A stretch of 48,235 nucleotides of DNA, from assembly GCA_016195465.1 (NCBI GenBank), contig JACPZO010000015.1:1-48235 (forward strand), read 5' to 3'. Below are positions 37,393 through 45,929 of this stretch, piece by piece; position 1 is the stretch's first letter; every line of letters starts with the position of its first letter. The position numbers and the translations under genes were made by a program. Below the pieces are notes generated by a model. It was not told the DNA's origin and ran no database searches. It was given only the letters and a program-made list of their open reading frames with translations. This DNA comes from Nitrospirota bacterium. Lineage in GTDB: Bacteria > Nitrospirota > RBG-16-64-22.

Positions 37393-37458
37393 GGGCCGAA
37401 AGATTGAGGGCCGAAAGATTGAAAATTGGAAATTGAAAATTTCAAATTGGAAATTGGA
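37393..37458. repeat. 15-bp tandem duplication (GGGCCGAAAGATTGA x2) followed by AT-rich micro-repeat
   Basis: 37393-37407 and 37408-37422 identical; then GAAAATTGGAAATTGAAAATTTCAAATTGGAAATTGG. Confidence 0.75.
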
Positions 37459-37591
37459 TGACGAAGACCGGAAGGGCGAGGGCTGAAATCGCGGATTCGC
37501 GGTTGGCCGGGGGATCGTCAGGAAGGTGCTCCTGCCTCCCTGGGGGAGGCAGGAGCGAAGTGTGGAGGAGGAGATACTGGAGAACCCCGCG

Positions 37592-38665
37592 TTACGGCCT
37601 GCTTTGAACCTCGTACCCGCGTTCGACTTCCTTGTAGCTCTTCACGAGGACGGCCGTGGCGGTGCCGTCCTGGATGGAGATGACCTTGGCTTCGCTCACG
37701 AGCTGGTGTGGAAGCTGGATCCGGGCTTCCGACCAGCGGGCCTTCTTCACGAGGCCGGGGAGAATGACGGCGAACTTCGCGCCCACGCGGATTCCATCTT
37801 TTCTTCCGCGGTCGATGTAGACGATGTCGTGCTGGCCGTTCGAGTTCTTGTTGTCGGCCGTCTCGACGATGTGTCCCTTGACGGCCGGCGTCACTTCGCC
37901 GGCCACCATCTGGTCGGCGCCGGAAGGCTCGGCGAAGTCGGTGACCCGGTCCCCTTCCTCGATGGCGTCGTAGGAGCGGATGACGCGAGCCGTGGCGACC
38001 CGCCCGTCCGTCGCCGTCACCTCGGCGTAGCCAAGCGACTTGATCAGGTACCCCAGATTCCGTCCCGTGATCGGATGTTTCACCGCCCGGACGGTCCGGA
38101 CGATCGAGACCTTCGAGCCGGTCTGCGGATTGAAATTTGGCCCATGAGCGATGTAGATCGTGTCCTCCTGGCCGAGAAGGACCTTGTTGTCCCAGGAGCC
38201 GACGACCTCGCCTCCGGCCGGGACCGATCCGACGTAGCCGGCGGAGAGGATCAGCTTCTTCAAGGTGGGATCGACAGGCGCGGGCGGGACTGCCGGCCGC
38301 GCTTCTTCCGCTCCGGCCGCCGCCTCCTCCGGCTTTGCGGCCGCGACGGCTTCGGGGGCACCCTTCTCTTCGGCTTTGGCTTCCGCCTCCGTCTTTGAAG
38401 GCTTGGCGGGCGCTCCCGGAATCGCGATCTTCTGTCCCGGGTAGATCAGATCAGGGTTCTTGATGTCGGGATTCGCTTTCCAGACTTTCGGCCAGAGGAA
38501 GGGATCCTTGAGGTACGAGGACGTGATCCCCCAGAGAGTATCTCCCTTGACGACGTCGTGGCTCGCCGTCCCTTCCTTCTCGGCCATCGTCTGGTTGACG
38601 AAGAGAAAGACGGCGGCGCCAACGACCGCCGCCCCGATGCCGATCCATTTCGTGATCTTTGACAT
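37592..38665 (-). CDS. LysM domain-containing protein
   Basis: DVVKGDTLWGITSSYLKDPFLWPKVWKANPDIKNPDLIYPGQKIAIP. Confidence 0.9.
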   Translation of the reverse strand: MSKITKWIGIGAAVVGAAVFLFVNQTMAEKEGTASHDVVKGDTLWGITSSYLKDPFLWPKVWKANPDIKNPDLIYPGQKIAIPGAPAKPSKTEAEAKAEEKGAPEAVAAAKPEEAAAGAEEARPAVPPAPVDPTLKKLILSAGYVGSVPAGGEVVGSWDNKVLLGQEDTIYIAHGPNFNPQTGSKVSIVRTVRAVKHPITGRNLGYLIKSLGYAEVTATDGRVATARVIRSYDAIEEGDRVTDFAEPSGADQMVAGEVTPAVKGHIVETADNKNSNGQHDIVYIDRGRKDGIRVGAKFAVILPGLVKKARWSEARIQLPHQLVSEAKVISIQDGTATAVLVKSYKEVERGYEVQSRP

Positions 38666-38716
38666 GTCGGACCTCCCCTGGCAGAGGCGTGGAACAAGGG
38701 ACTGGAAATTATTTTG

Positions 38717-38745
38717 AGCCTAGCGAATGAGCCGGATATTGTCAA
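38717..38745 (-). promoter_or_regulatory. Sigma70-type promoter for the LysM gene
   Basis: Minus strand TTGACA - 17 nt - TAGGCT. Confidence 0.5.
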
Positions 38746-38847
38746 GGATATTTCTAGATTCGATGGCGTAATGTGCTGTTTTTGAACGGTTCAGAACTTC
38801 TTTCGGGCCTTGGTCTGGGTTCAAGGTCAGGGGTCAGGCTGTGGTTG

Positions 38848-38895
38848 GAGAACCCCGCCTTGAAACGCGGGGATTTCGGCCCACTTTGCGGTTCA
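38848..38895. repeat. Dispersed element family II, internally deleted copy
   Basis: GGAGAACCCCGCCTTGAAACGCGGGGATTTCGGCCCACTTTGCGGTTCA. Confidence 0.6.
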
Positions 38896-38971
38896 TCTTG
38901 CTCGGCCATGGGGGGTGTGGTACGGTTTTTCTTCAGGGAGCACTGCCAATCAACGAAAGATGGGAGGAGGA

Positions 38972-39181
38972 ATGGATTTCCTGATCACGCTGGTTGTCGT
39001 CCTGCTTTTCGTCTACGCCGGTTCAGCCGTCTATCTGTACTACGGGTACAAGAACAACATGACCCTCTGAGGTATCGCGCATTCCCCGGAGGTCCTGGCG
39101 CGCATCGAAAAGAAGCTCAGGGCCGAGGGGAAAGACGTCCCCAGTTGGGTGACGGCAAGACAGAAGAAAGGCTCCTGCTGA
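38972..39181 (+). CDS. Small single-TM ORF with in-frame UGA at codon 33 (stop, nonsense mutation or selenocysteine)
   Basis: MDFLITLVVVLLFVYAGSAVYLYYGYKNNMTL-UGA-GIAHSPEVLARIEKKLRAEGKDVPSWVTARQKKGSC*; GGGAGGAGG ribosome-binding site. Confidence 0.4.
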
Positions 39182-39224
39182 CGGCGCAAGGGGCAATGCG
39201 ACGCAGGGGCGTAATGCCACCGCA

Positions 39225-39815
39225 CTACCGCCAGGAGAGGATCTCGCTCACGGCCTTTCGCGGGGGCGCTAACGGCGTGTCCCGCGGAAAGCCGAGGACG
39301 AGCGAATCGACGACCCGGAACCCGTTCGGGACGTTCAGGCGTGAAATCAGGCGATGGTCCCGGTTGATGAGCGAGACGCCGCCGATGTGCGTCCCCCCGA
39401 GTCCCAGCGCCGTCGCGGCGATCAGGATGTTCTGAGCGGCGTAGGCGCAGGAGGCCTCGGCGTTCGGCCAGGAAGCGTCGGCGCAGACCAGGAGGAAGAG
39501 GGGGGCCCGGTGGATCGTCTGGCGAGGCGCTTTCTCGATGATCTCCCGGATTCTCTCCCCGCGGAGGGAAGGGAGAACGAGCTTGAGAAAGGGCCTCGCC
39601 TTCCAGATCCTCGCGGCCTGCCGGCGAAGCGCCGCCTCCACCTCATCGATCAGGAGCCTGTCTCGGACGGCGATGAAATGCCAGGGTTGCGAGTTGTACG
39701 GAGAAGGAGCGAGCGAGGCGAGGCGGACCAGGTCCTCGACCGTCTCGCGGGGGATTTCCCTTTCCTCGAAGCTCCTGCGGGCCCGTCTCTTTTCGATCGC
39801 CTCGATCGCGTCCAT
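39225..39815 (-). CDS. Nitroreductase family protein
   Basis: IEKRRARRSFEEREIPRETVEDLVRLASLAPSPYNSQPWHFIAVRD..AAQNILIAATALGLGGTHIG. Confidence 0.9.
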   Translation of the reverse strand: MDAIEAIEKRRARRSFEEREIPRETVEDLVRLASLAPSPYNSQPWHFIAVRDRLLIDEVEAALRRQAARIWKARPFLKLVLPSLRGERIREIIEKAPRQTIHRAPLFLLVCADASWPNAEASCAYAAQNILIAATALGLGGTHIGGVSLINRDHRLISRLNVPNGFRVVDSLVLGFPRDTPLAPPRKAVSEILSWR

Positions 39816-39844
39816 TTGCCTCCTCCCGCCGCCTCTCCGGCCTG

Positions 39845-41071
39845 ATGCGCACTGAAAAGATACCCGATCGCTTCACCCCATCCAAGGGGATTTGGCGGCC
39901 GGTTCTTCTTCTCGCCGTTCTGGTCGCCGTTCTCTTGTCCGGGGCCTGCGCCGGAATCCCCGAAGCCCCGCCGCCGGACTACGTTCCGGCCCCCCGTTCC
40001 GTTTTCGGCGGTCTCGCACTCTCCGTCGAAGATGCCGAGGCGCTTGCTCGATCGCTGGACGCCGCGGCCAAACGGCTGCCGGCTCCCGCGAACGCCTCGC
40101 AGGGTCTTGCGGGCGTTCTGTCGCTTCGCGGAATCCTTCGAGATGCCGGGACCCCGGATGAGATCCGGGCGAAGGTCGCGGAGGCGTTCGACCCGTGGAC
40201 GGCCGGAACGACGGAAGGCCAGGCCCTGGTCACGGGGTACTACGAGCCCGTGGTTGATGGCTCTCTTGCCCCTTCGGAGCGGTTCCGATACCCTCTGTAC
40301 GCCGTTCCCGACGATCTCGTGACGGTTTCCCTCCTTCCTTTCGGACTTACGAACGCCTCCCGCGACCGGCTCGTCGGGCGGCTGGCCGGGAGGACGGTTG
40401 TCCCGTACTACACGCGGCGGGAGATCGACAGCGGGAGCGCCCTCGCCGGGAAAGGATTGGAACTGGCCTGGCTGGACGATCCCGCGGAGGGCTTCTTCCT
40501 CCACGTGCAGGGGTCGGGCGTCGTCCGCCTTCCGGACGGACCTCCGCGGCGCATCGGCTACGCGGGATCGAACGGACACCCCTACCGGAGCATCGGCCGG
40601 CTCCTGGCGGACGAAGGGAAGATCCCGCTTGCGGACGTGACGATGCAGGCGATCCGTGACTACTTGGCGCGGAATCCCGACGAGCGGGACAAGGTTCTCC
40701 ATCACAACGAGAGCTACGTCTTCTTCCGCTGGACGGAGGGCGGGCCGTTCGGGTCTCTCGGCGCAAAGCTCGTTCAATTCGCGAGTGTTGCCGTCGATCC
40801 GCGCGTCTATCCGCCGGGCTCGATTCTCCTGCTCGAAACGGAAATTCCGGCTCCGGATGGGGGGGCGGCGCGCCCCTTCAGGAGTCTTGTCGTGGCGATG
40901 GACACGGGAGGGGCGATCAAGGGGCCGGGGCGCGTTGACCTCTTCTGCGGAACCGGAAAAGAAGCGGGCGAGATCGCCGGCCGTCTCAAGAGCCGCGGAA
41001 AAATCTACCTTCTCCGACCGAGAGGGCAGGGACCGCCGCGCGTTGAATCTGGAAAAAGGGGGGACACGTGA
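39845..41071 (+). CDS. mltA: Membrane-bound lytic murein transglycosylase A (lipoprotein)
   Basis: LLSGACAG lipobox; ALVTGYYEPVVDGSLAPSERFRYPLYAVP; LAWLDDPAEGFFLHVQGSGVVRLPDG. Confidence 0.92.
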   Translation: MRTEKIPDRFTPSKGIWRPVLLLAVLVAVLLSGACAGIPEAPPPDYVPAPRSVFGGLALSVEDAEALARSLDAAAKRLPAPANASQGLAGVLSLRGILRDAGTPDEIRAKVAEAFDPWTAGTTEGQALVTGYYEPVVDGSLAPSERFRYPLYAVPDDLVTVSLLPFGLTNASRDRLVGRLAGRTVVPYYTRREIDSGSALAGKGLELAWLDDPAEGFFLHVQGSGVVRLPDGPPRRIGYAGSNGHPYRSIGRLLADEGKIPLADVTMQAIRDYLARNPDERDKVLHHNESYVFFRWTEGGPFGSLGAKLVQFASVAVDPRVYPPGSILLLETEIPAPDGGAARPFRSLVVAMDTGGAIKGPGRVDLFCGTGKEAGEIAGRLKSRGKIYLLRPRGQGPPRVESGKRGDT

Positions 41072-42090
41072 TCGAATTGAAGCCGGAACAGATCCAGGAG
41101 TGGATGGTTGGAACGGCCACGGCGGGCGTGGCGTTCGCGGGGATGGCCCACGGCCTGTTTGGACGTCTGGCCGACGAAGGCCCGCTCTCCGCGAAAGCGC
41201 TGGCCGGCCGGGCCGGTGTTGACGAAGCGTACGGCGCGCGCTGGTGCGAGGTGGCTTTCGCGTTCGGATTTCTCGATCGGGTGGGGGACGGCTTCGCGCT
41301 TTCAGACGCGGGCAGGGCCGCCCTCGTTCCCGGTTCGCCTCAGTACGCCGGCGGGGCATTCGTCAACATGATGCTCCTCGGCCACTTCAGCCTCCGGTTC
41401 GCCGAGTGCCTGGGAACGGGCGACGTTCCCGGCGAAGGTCTCTTTGCCGAGCGCCGGATCTTCGCGCCCCTTTTTGGCCCGATGCTCGAGGCGAACTTCA
41501 AGCCCTTGTTCGAGCAGGCCGTCCTGCCGGCCGTCGCGGCCTATCGGGAGGCGGGCGGGAAGGGTGGCCGCGTGCTGGATCTCGGATGCGGGAACGCGTG
41601 GTTCCTCGTCTCGCTCGCCCGCGCGTTTCACTCCCTGACGGGCGTCGGCGTCGAGGGGCACGAGGCCCAAATCGCGAACGCGAACAAGCGGATCGAGTCG
41701 GAGGGGCTGGGGAGCCGGCTCCGTTGCGTGGCGGGAGACATCGTCGATCCGCCGGTGGACGGGCCGTTCGACCTCGTCACGATGAACCGCTCGGTCCATC
41801 ACGTGTGGGACAGGAAAGAGAGGCTCATTGGGTCCGTCAGGGACCGGCTTTCGCCGGGCGGCCGGTTCGTCGTCTGGGACCCCAACTTCCCCGACACGGA
41901 CGAGGGGCTTCGGACCCCCGCAAAGCGGACGATGGTCCTTCACTCTCTCGCGGAGGCGATGCAGGGGAACCGCCTGATGCCGGCGCGCGAGATCGTCGAC
42001 TGGATGCGGTCGGGCGGGTTCGAGGTGGAAGTGCATCTTCTCAACGGCGGGAACGAGGGGGTCGTCGTGGGGAGGAAGAAAGCATCATAG
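41068..42090 (+). CDS. Class I SAM-dependent methyltransferase
   Basis: GRVLDLGCGNAWFLVSLARAF; winged-helix-like N-terminal domain; GTGA overlap with mltA. Confidence 0.85.
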   Translation: MIELKPEQIQEWMVGTATAGVAFAGMAHGLFGRLADEGPLSAKALAGRAGVDEAYGARWCEVAFAFGFLDRVGDGFALSDAGRAALVPGSPQYAGGAFVNMMLLGHFSLRFAECLGTGDVPGEGLFAERRIFAPLFGPMLEANFKPLFEQAVLPAVAAYREAGGKGGRVLDLGCGNAWFLVSLARAFHSLTGVGVEGHEAQIANANKRIESEGLGSRLRCVAGDIVDPPVDGPFDLVTMNRSVHHVWDRKERLIGSVRDRLSPGGRFVVWDPNFPDTDEGLRTPAKRTMVLHSLAEAMQGNRLMPAREIVDWMRSGGFEVEVHLLNGGNEGVVVGRKKAS

Positions 42091-42091
42091 C

Positions 42092-42246
42092 GGGATGTTG
42101 AAAAAGTCCATCCATGGCTTTTTCAACCACGACTTGGCCGAAGTGAATTCGTCCAAGTCTTACAAATTACGAGACTTTCCAAGTCTCGCAATTTGGCAAT
42201 CCATCCATGGATTGCATAGCAGGGTGTTTTTCAACACCCTGCTAGG
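42092..42246 (+). repeat. Five-hairpin dispersed element family I, copy B
   Basis: Stem-loops 42097-42127, 42131-42159, 42163-42195, 42196-42215, 42217-42244; matches the reverse complement of 12883-13038. Confidence 0.85.
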
Positions 42247-42284
42247 GGCGGGTTTCCGAAACGGCTGCCCGCGCGAACGCGGCA

Positions 42285-42314
42285 TTGACAAACAGAGCCG
42301 AAGAAGTGTACTTT
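42285..42314 (+). promoter_or_regulatory. Promoter upstream of tRNA-Asn
   Basis: TTGACA - 18 nt - TACTTT. Confidence 0.45.
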
Positions 42315-42357
42315 CGCGTCCTGCGCCGAACCGCTTCTTCTTTGCAACGGACACCAT

Positions 42358-42433
42358 TCCCGGGTAGCTCAGTCGGCAGAGCAGGTGGCTGTTAACCACC
42401 CTGTCGGGGGTTCGAATCCCTCCCCGGGAGCCA
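42358..42433 (+). tRNA. tRNA-Asn (GTT), CCA encoded
   Basis: TCCCGGGTAGCTCAGTCGGCAGAGCAGGTGGCTGTTAACCACCCTGTCGGGGGTTCGAATCCCTCCCCGGGAGCCA; anticodon loop CTGTTAA. Confidence 0.96.
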
Positions 42434-42473
42434 GAATTTCATCCGCTGAATTCGGCGGTTCCTGTGTAACGCG

Positions 42474-42508
42474 AGACCCCGTGGGTTGAACCCCTCGGGG
42501 TCTTGTCG
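42474..42508 (+). terminator. Hairpin terminator after tRNA
   Basis: AGACCCCG-N14-CGGGGTCT then TGTCGTTT. Confidence 0.55.
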
Positions 42509-42559
42509 TTTCCGGCGATCCCACGCCGTTTTCCGCTCTCCCGGACATTCTCCCCTGCG

Positions 42560-43747
42560 TCATTCCGATCTCGGAGGCGCGGTCAGAGTCTCCCAGATAT
42601 CTTCGGCATGGAGCGGATTGAAAACGCGGACGCCCCGGACGTTGAACCTTTGCTCGCCGTTATAGAGGATCGCGCCTGCGCTGAGGCGTTTGATTCCGAG
42701 CGCCTGAAAGCGCTCCATCCCCTTGACGAAATCGACGGAAAAGGTCGCCGCGGATTTGATCTCGACCGGTGTGAGCGCGCCTTTTTCCCTAATGAGCAGA
42801 TCCACCTCGTTGCCGTGGGAGTCTCGGAAGAAATAAACCTCCGGCCTGATTCCCCTGTTGAGAGCGCCCTTCACGATGTCCGCGACGACGAGATTCTCAT
42901 ACAGGCTTCCGCGCAAGGGATCGCGGGATGCCTGCTCTTCCGTGTGGATGCCCAGCAAAAAGGAGGCGAGGCCCACATCCGTGAAGAATATCTTCGGGGA
43001 TTTGATCACGCGCTTTCGGACATTCTCGAAAAACGGCGGCAGTTCGAACAGAACATACGAGGCTTTCAGCACGGAAAGCCAGGTCCTGACGGTCGTGCCG
43101 GACACGCCGACGTCGTTCGAAAGCGAAGCGAGGTTCACAACCTGTCCCACCCGGCCCGCCAACAGCATGAGGAACTTCTGAAACTGCGACAGGTCGCGCA
43201 ACTGGATCAAGGCGCGCACATCGCGTTCGACGTAGGTCTGCAGATAGCCGTTGTAGAACCTGCGCGGTTCGAGCCTCTCTTCGTGAAGCCGCGGGAAGCA
43301 TCCGCGGACGATCAGGTCGAAGGGGGCCCGAGGAGTCTCATAACGGAGAAGTTCATGAAGGGAGAAAGGCCACAAGGTCAGCATGGCGGTTCGGCCCGCC
43401 AGCGACTGGCTGACCGCTTCGTGCAACTGCGGTTGATGGCTGCCGGTCAGGATGAACCGCCCGCGCTTCCTGGTCTTGTCCACCATCCCCTGGACGTAGG
43501 AAAGCAGCGCCGGGAGACGCTGGACTTCGTCCAGGATGCCCCCCTCTTCCATCCGGCCGAGGAATCCACGCGGGTCGGCTTCTGCCGCGATCCGGACATC
43601 CGGGTCTTCCAGGGAAAAGTACGGTTTGTCCGGAAACGTCATCCGGGCCAGGGTGGTCTTGCCTGATTGGCGCGGCCCCAGGATGGTCACCACGGGATAC
43701 TCCGCGGCTGACCGGACCAGTTCTTTTGAGATGTCTCGCGTAATCAT
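42560..43747 (-). CDS. AAA+ ATPase with C-terminal DUF4143-type domain
   Basis: MITRDISKELVRSAAEYPVVTILGPRQSGKTTLARMTFPDKPYFSLEDPD..ILDEVQRLPALLSYVQGMVD..FILTGSHQ; DSHGNEVDLLIREKGALTPVEIKSA. Confidence 0.92.
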   Translation of the reverse strand: MITRDISKELVRSAAEYPVVTILGPRQSGKTTLARMTFPDKPYFSLEDPDVRIAAEADPRGFLGRMEEGGILDEVQRLPALLSYVQGMVDKTRKRGRFILTGSHQPQLHEAVSQSLAGRTAMLTLWPFSLHELLRYETPRAPFDLIVRGCFPRLHEERLEPRRFYNGYLQTYVERDVRALIQLRDLSQFQKFLMLLAGRVGQVVNLASLSNDVGVSGTTVRTWLSVLKASYVLFELPPFFENVRKRVIKSPKIFFTDVGLASFLLGIHTEEQASRDPLRGSLYENLVVADIVKGALNRGIRPEVYFFRDSHGNEVDLLIREKGALTPVEIKSAATFSVDFVKGMERFQALGIKRLSAGAILYNGEQRFNVRGVRVFNPLHAEDIWETLTAPPRSE

Positions 43748-43834
43748 GCTGGCGTAATGATGCTCGGTAGATGTGTAAATAGCAAGCAAAACATCTGATT
43801 TGCACAAATCTACAGTGGAACTGCATGAGCATCC

Positions 43835-44095
43835 GTCTGCCAAGACCAAGTCGCGGCCGTCGAGCCGAAGGTCTCCCAAGCCGAACTCGACGCCCTGCGC
43901 AAGTTGGTCGAAACGGCCAAAGGCGGGCTGGAAAAGGCCCAGGACGACCTGCCCGCGCGCGTGCCGGGCACGCACGCGCAGGCCGGCGGGGGCGAAGGCG
44001 CTCACCGACAAGGCGCGGGGCCTGGTCGCCGAGGCGAAGGACGCCTACCGGACGGTGCTCGCTCCCTATCTGCCTCAAGTCCGGTCTCCCCTGTC
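43835..44095 (+). pseudogene. Frameshifted gene remnant encoding a helical, Ala/Lys-rich protein
   Basis: DQVAAVEPKVSQAELDALRKLVETAKGGLEKAQDDLPARVPG in one frame continuing as AGAKALTDKARGLVAEAKDAYRTVLAPYLPQ in another. Confidence 0.4.
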
Positions 44096-44097
44096 CC

Positions 44098-44241
44098 GGT
44101 TGAAGAACCCCGCCTTGAAAGGCGGGGTTCTTCAACCTCCAAGGCGCTTTTCGATATTTTGCATTCGTGCGCTTTGACCCCGCCCCACCTGCCTGCCGGT
44201 AGGCAGGTGGGGCGGGGATTGCGGCGCACTGCGCGGTTCAT
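44098..44241. repeat. Dispersed element family II, full-length copy with extended apical palindrome
   Basis: GGTTGAAGAACCCCGCCTTGAAAGGCGGGG...GCATTCGTGCGCTTTGACCCCGCCCC[ACCTGCCTGCCGGTAGGCAGGT]GGGGCGGGG..GCGCACTGCGCGGTTCA. Confidence 0.8.
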
Positions 44242-44379
44242 AGAAGATCGGCGTTTCCGCCCCCTCTTGGTTCTCCTCCCCCCTTGCGGGGGAGGATCAA
44301 GGTGGGGGGGGAGCTGGCCAGACAACGAACCACAGTATGTTGGGGGGACCTACAGAAAAGCCGGAAGGACCAGCAAGTG

Positions 44380-45375
44380 CTAGTGTGAATGAGCCGGGAG
44401 GCCGTCGTGGGCGTGGGTGCCGATCCGATGGTGTTCGAGACCAGAGGCGCTTGCCGGGTCGACGTGAATCGTCACGTGGCGGAGATGGGGGATGCGGTGG
44501 AGGAGGTGGTGTCGCACGTACAGGGCGCCTGCGTGCCCCTCTTGCACCGTGAGGCCGGGATCGACGGCGATGGAAACGTCCGCTTCGAGTCGGTGTCCCA
44601 TCCACCGGACGCGGACGTCGGTAACCGCCTGGACGCCCGGGGCGGAGCTGGTCGCTAGGCGGATCTCCTCCGCGACGTGAGGGTCCGTCTCATCGAGGAG
44701 CCGCCCGATGACCGCGCGGCCCGCCGTCCACGCGATGACACAGATGACGCCGGTGATGCCGAGCCCGACGATGGGATCGGCTTGGGGAAACCCAAGCCAT
44801 ACGCCGGCGGCGCCGAGAAGGACCGAGAGGCTGGTCAGGGCATCCGCGCGCGCGTGCTGGCCGTCGGCGATAAGCGCGGCGCTGGCGATGCGGCGGCCGG
44901 CGTTGATCCGGATCCGCGCGGCCGCTTCGTTTCCGGCGAATCCGACGAGGGCGGCCGCGGCGACGATCCCGAGGTGGGAGATCTCCCTCGGTTCCAGGAA
45001 ACGGAGGACGGATTCATAGGCGGCCAGGAGGGCGCTGGCGGCGATGACGACGACGATGGCCAGGCCCGCCAGGTCCTCCACGCGCCCGTAGCCGTAGCTG
45101 AACCGGCCGTTCGGCTCCCGGCGGGCCATCCGGAAGGCCAGCCATAAGGGGATCGCGGTGAGGGCGTCCCCCGCGTTGTGGATCGTGTCGGCAAGAAGGG
45201 CGACGCTCCCGGAGACGGCGACGGCCGCGGTCTGGACGGCGGCCGTGCCGAGGAGGATCGCAAGGGAGCGCCTGACGGCGCGGATCCCGACATCCGTCGA
45301 CAGGAGCGCGGGGTCGGGCGGCGCATGGCTGTGCCCGAAATGCCCGTGCGGGTGCGGCGGCTTGTGCTCAGGCAT
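44380..45375 (-). CDS. Cation diffusion facilitator (CDF) family transporter
   Basis: His-rich N- and C-termini; SVALLADTIHNAGDALTAIPLWLAF..FSYGYGRVEDLAGL..DGQHARADALTSLSV. Confidence 0.92.
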   Translation of the reverse strand: MPEHKPPHPHGHFGHSHAPPDPALLSTDVGIRAVRRSLAILLGTAAVQTAAVAVSGSVALLADTIHNAGDALTAIPLWLAFRMARREPNGRFSYGYGRVEDLAGLAIVVVIAASALLAAYESVLRFLEPREISHLGIVAAAALVGFAGNEAAARIRINAGRRIASAALIADGQHARADALTSLSVLLGAAGVWLGFPQADPIVGLGITGVICVIAWTAGRAVIGRLLDETDPHVAEEIRLATSSAPGVQAVTDVRVRWMGHRLEADVSIAVDPGLTVQEGHAGALYVRHHLLHRIPHLRHVTIHVDPASASGLEHHRIGTHAHDGLPAHSH

Positions 45376-45613
45376 CGCGCTCTTTCGCGCGGCCGAGCGT
45401 AAAGCCGAGAATCCCGAACCATATGATTCCCGTCCACACGAGCACAGCCGCCCCCAGGTGAACCGCGACCGAGGCGCCGGCGATGAGTCCCACCGCGGGA
45501 AGGGCGGACGGCCAGTTCGCCAGCGTCACGCCTCCCGCGATAAGAATGAGTCCCAGCGCCAGATGGGCTCTGAGCATTGTGTTCGGTTGCTTTACGGCGA
45601 TGCGGTGGCTCAT
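45368..45613 (-). CDS. Small membrane protein
   Basis: 81 aa, about two TM segments, located between the CDF and CsoR-family genes. Confidence 0.55.
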   Translation of the reverse strand: MSHRIAVKQPNTMLRAHLALGLILIAGGVTLANWPSALPAVGLIAGASVAVHLGAAVLVWTGIIWFGILGFTLGRAKERDA

Positions 45614-45629
45614 GGCGGCTCCTCCATTT

Positions 45630-45908
45630 TCAGCGCAGAAAGGCGCGGATGATTTCCATCAACTCCTCGGCGGCCCCGGCCTGTTCCGCCGTCGGTCTCC
45701 GCTTCTCGTCGAGGACGTGAAGGCGCACATGCCCCTCGATGATCTCGGCCATCAGGCTGCTCAGCGCTCCCCGGCAGGCGGCCACCGTCTGAAGGATGTG
45801 GAATGGCTCCTTCTCCCCCTCGAGCGCCCGCTCGATTCCCTCCACCTGTCCCTTGATTCGGCGGACCCGGTGTAGGAGTTTTTGCCTCTCGCGGATCGTG
45901 TGCGACAT
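45630..45908 (-). CDS. CsoR/RcnR/FrmR-family repressor
   Basis: RVRRIKGQVEGIERALEGEKEPFHILQTVAACRGALSSLMAEIIEGHVRLHV (DUF156-like). Confidence 0.92.
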   Translation of the reverse strand: MSHTIRERQKLLHRVRRIKGQVEGIERALEGEKEPFHILQTVAACRGALSSLMAEIIEGHVRLHVLDEKRRPTAEQAGAAEELMEIIRAFLR

Positions 45909-45929
45909 GGGTCAACCTCCCCTGTTTCT

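Noticed and set aside
37578-37600. Another family II repeat copy (GGAGAACCCCGCGTTACGG)
   Set aside because: Only a short left-end similarity; no right end or hairpin, possibly coincidental at the LysM gene 3' end.
42358-42433. tRNA-Asn as attachment site of an integrative element
   Set aside because: No integrase gene and no duplicated tRNA 3' end seen within the window.
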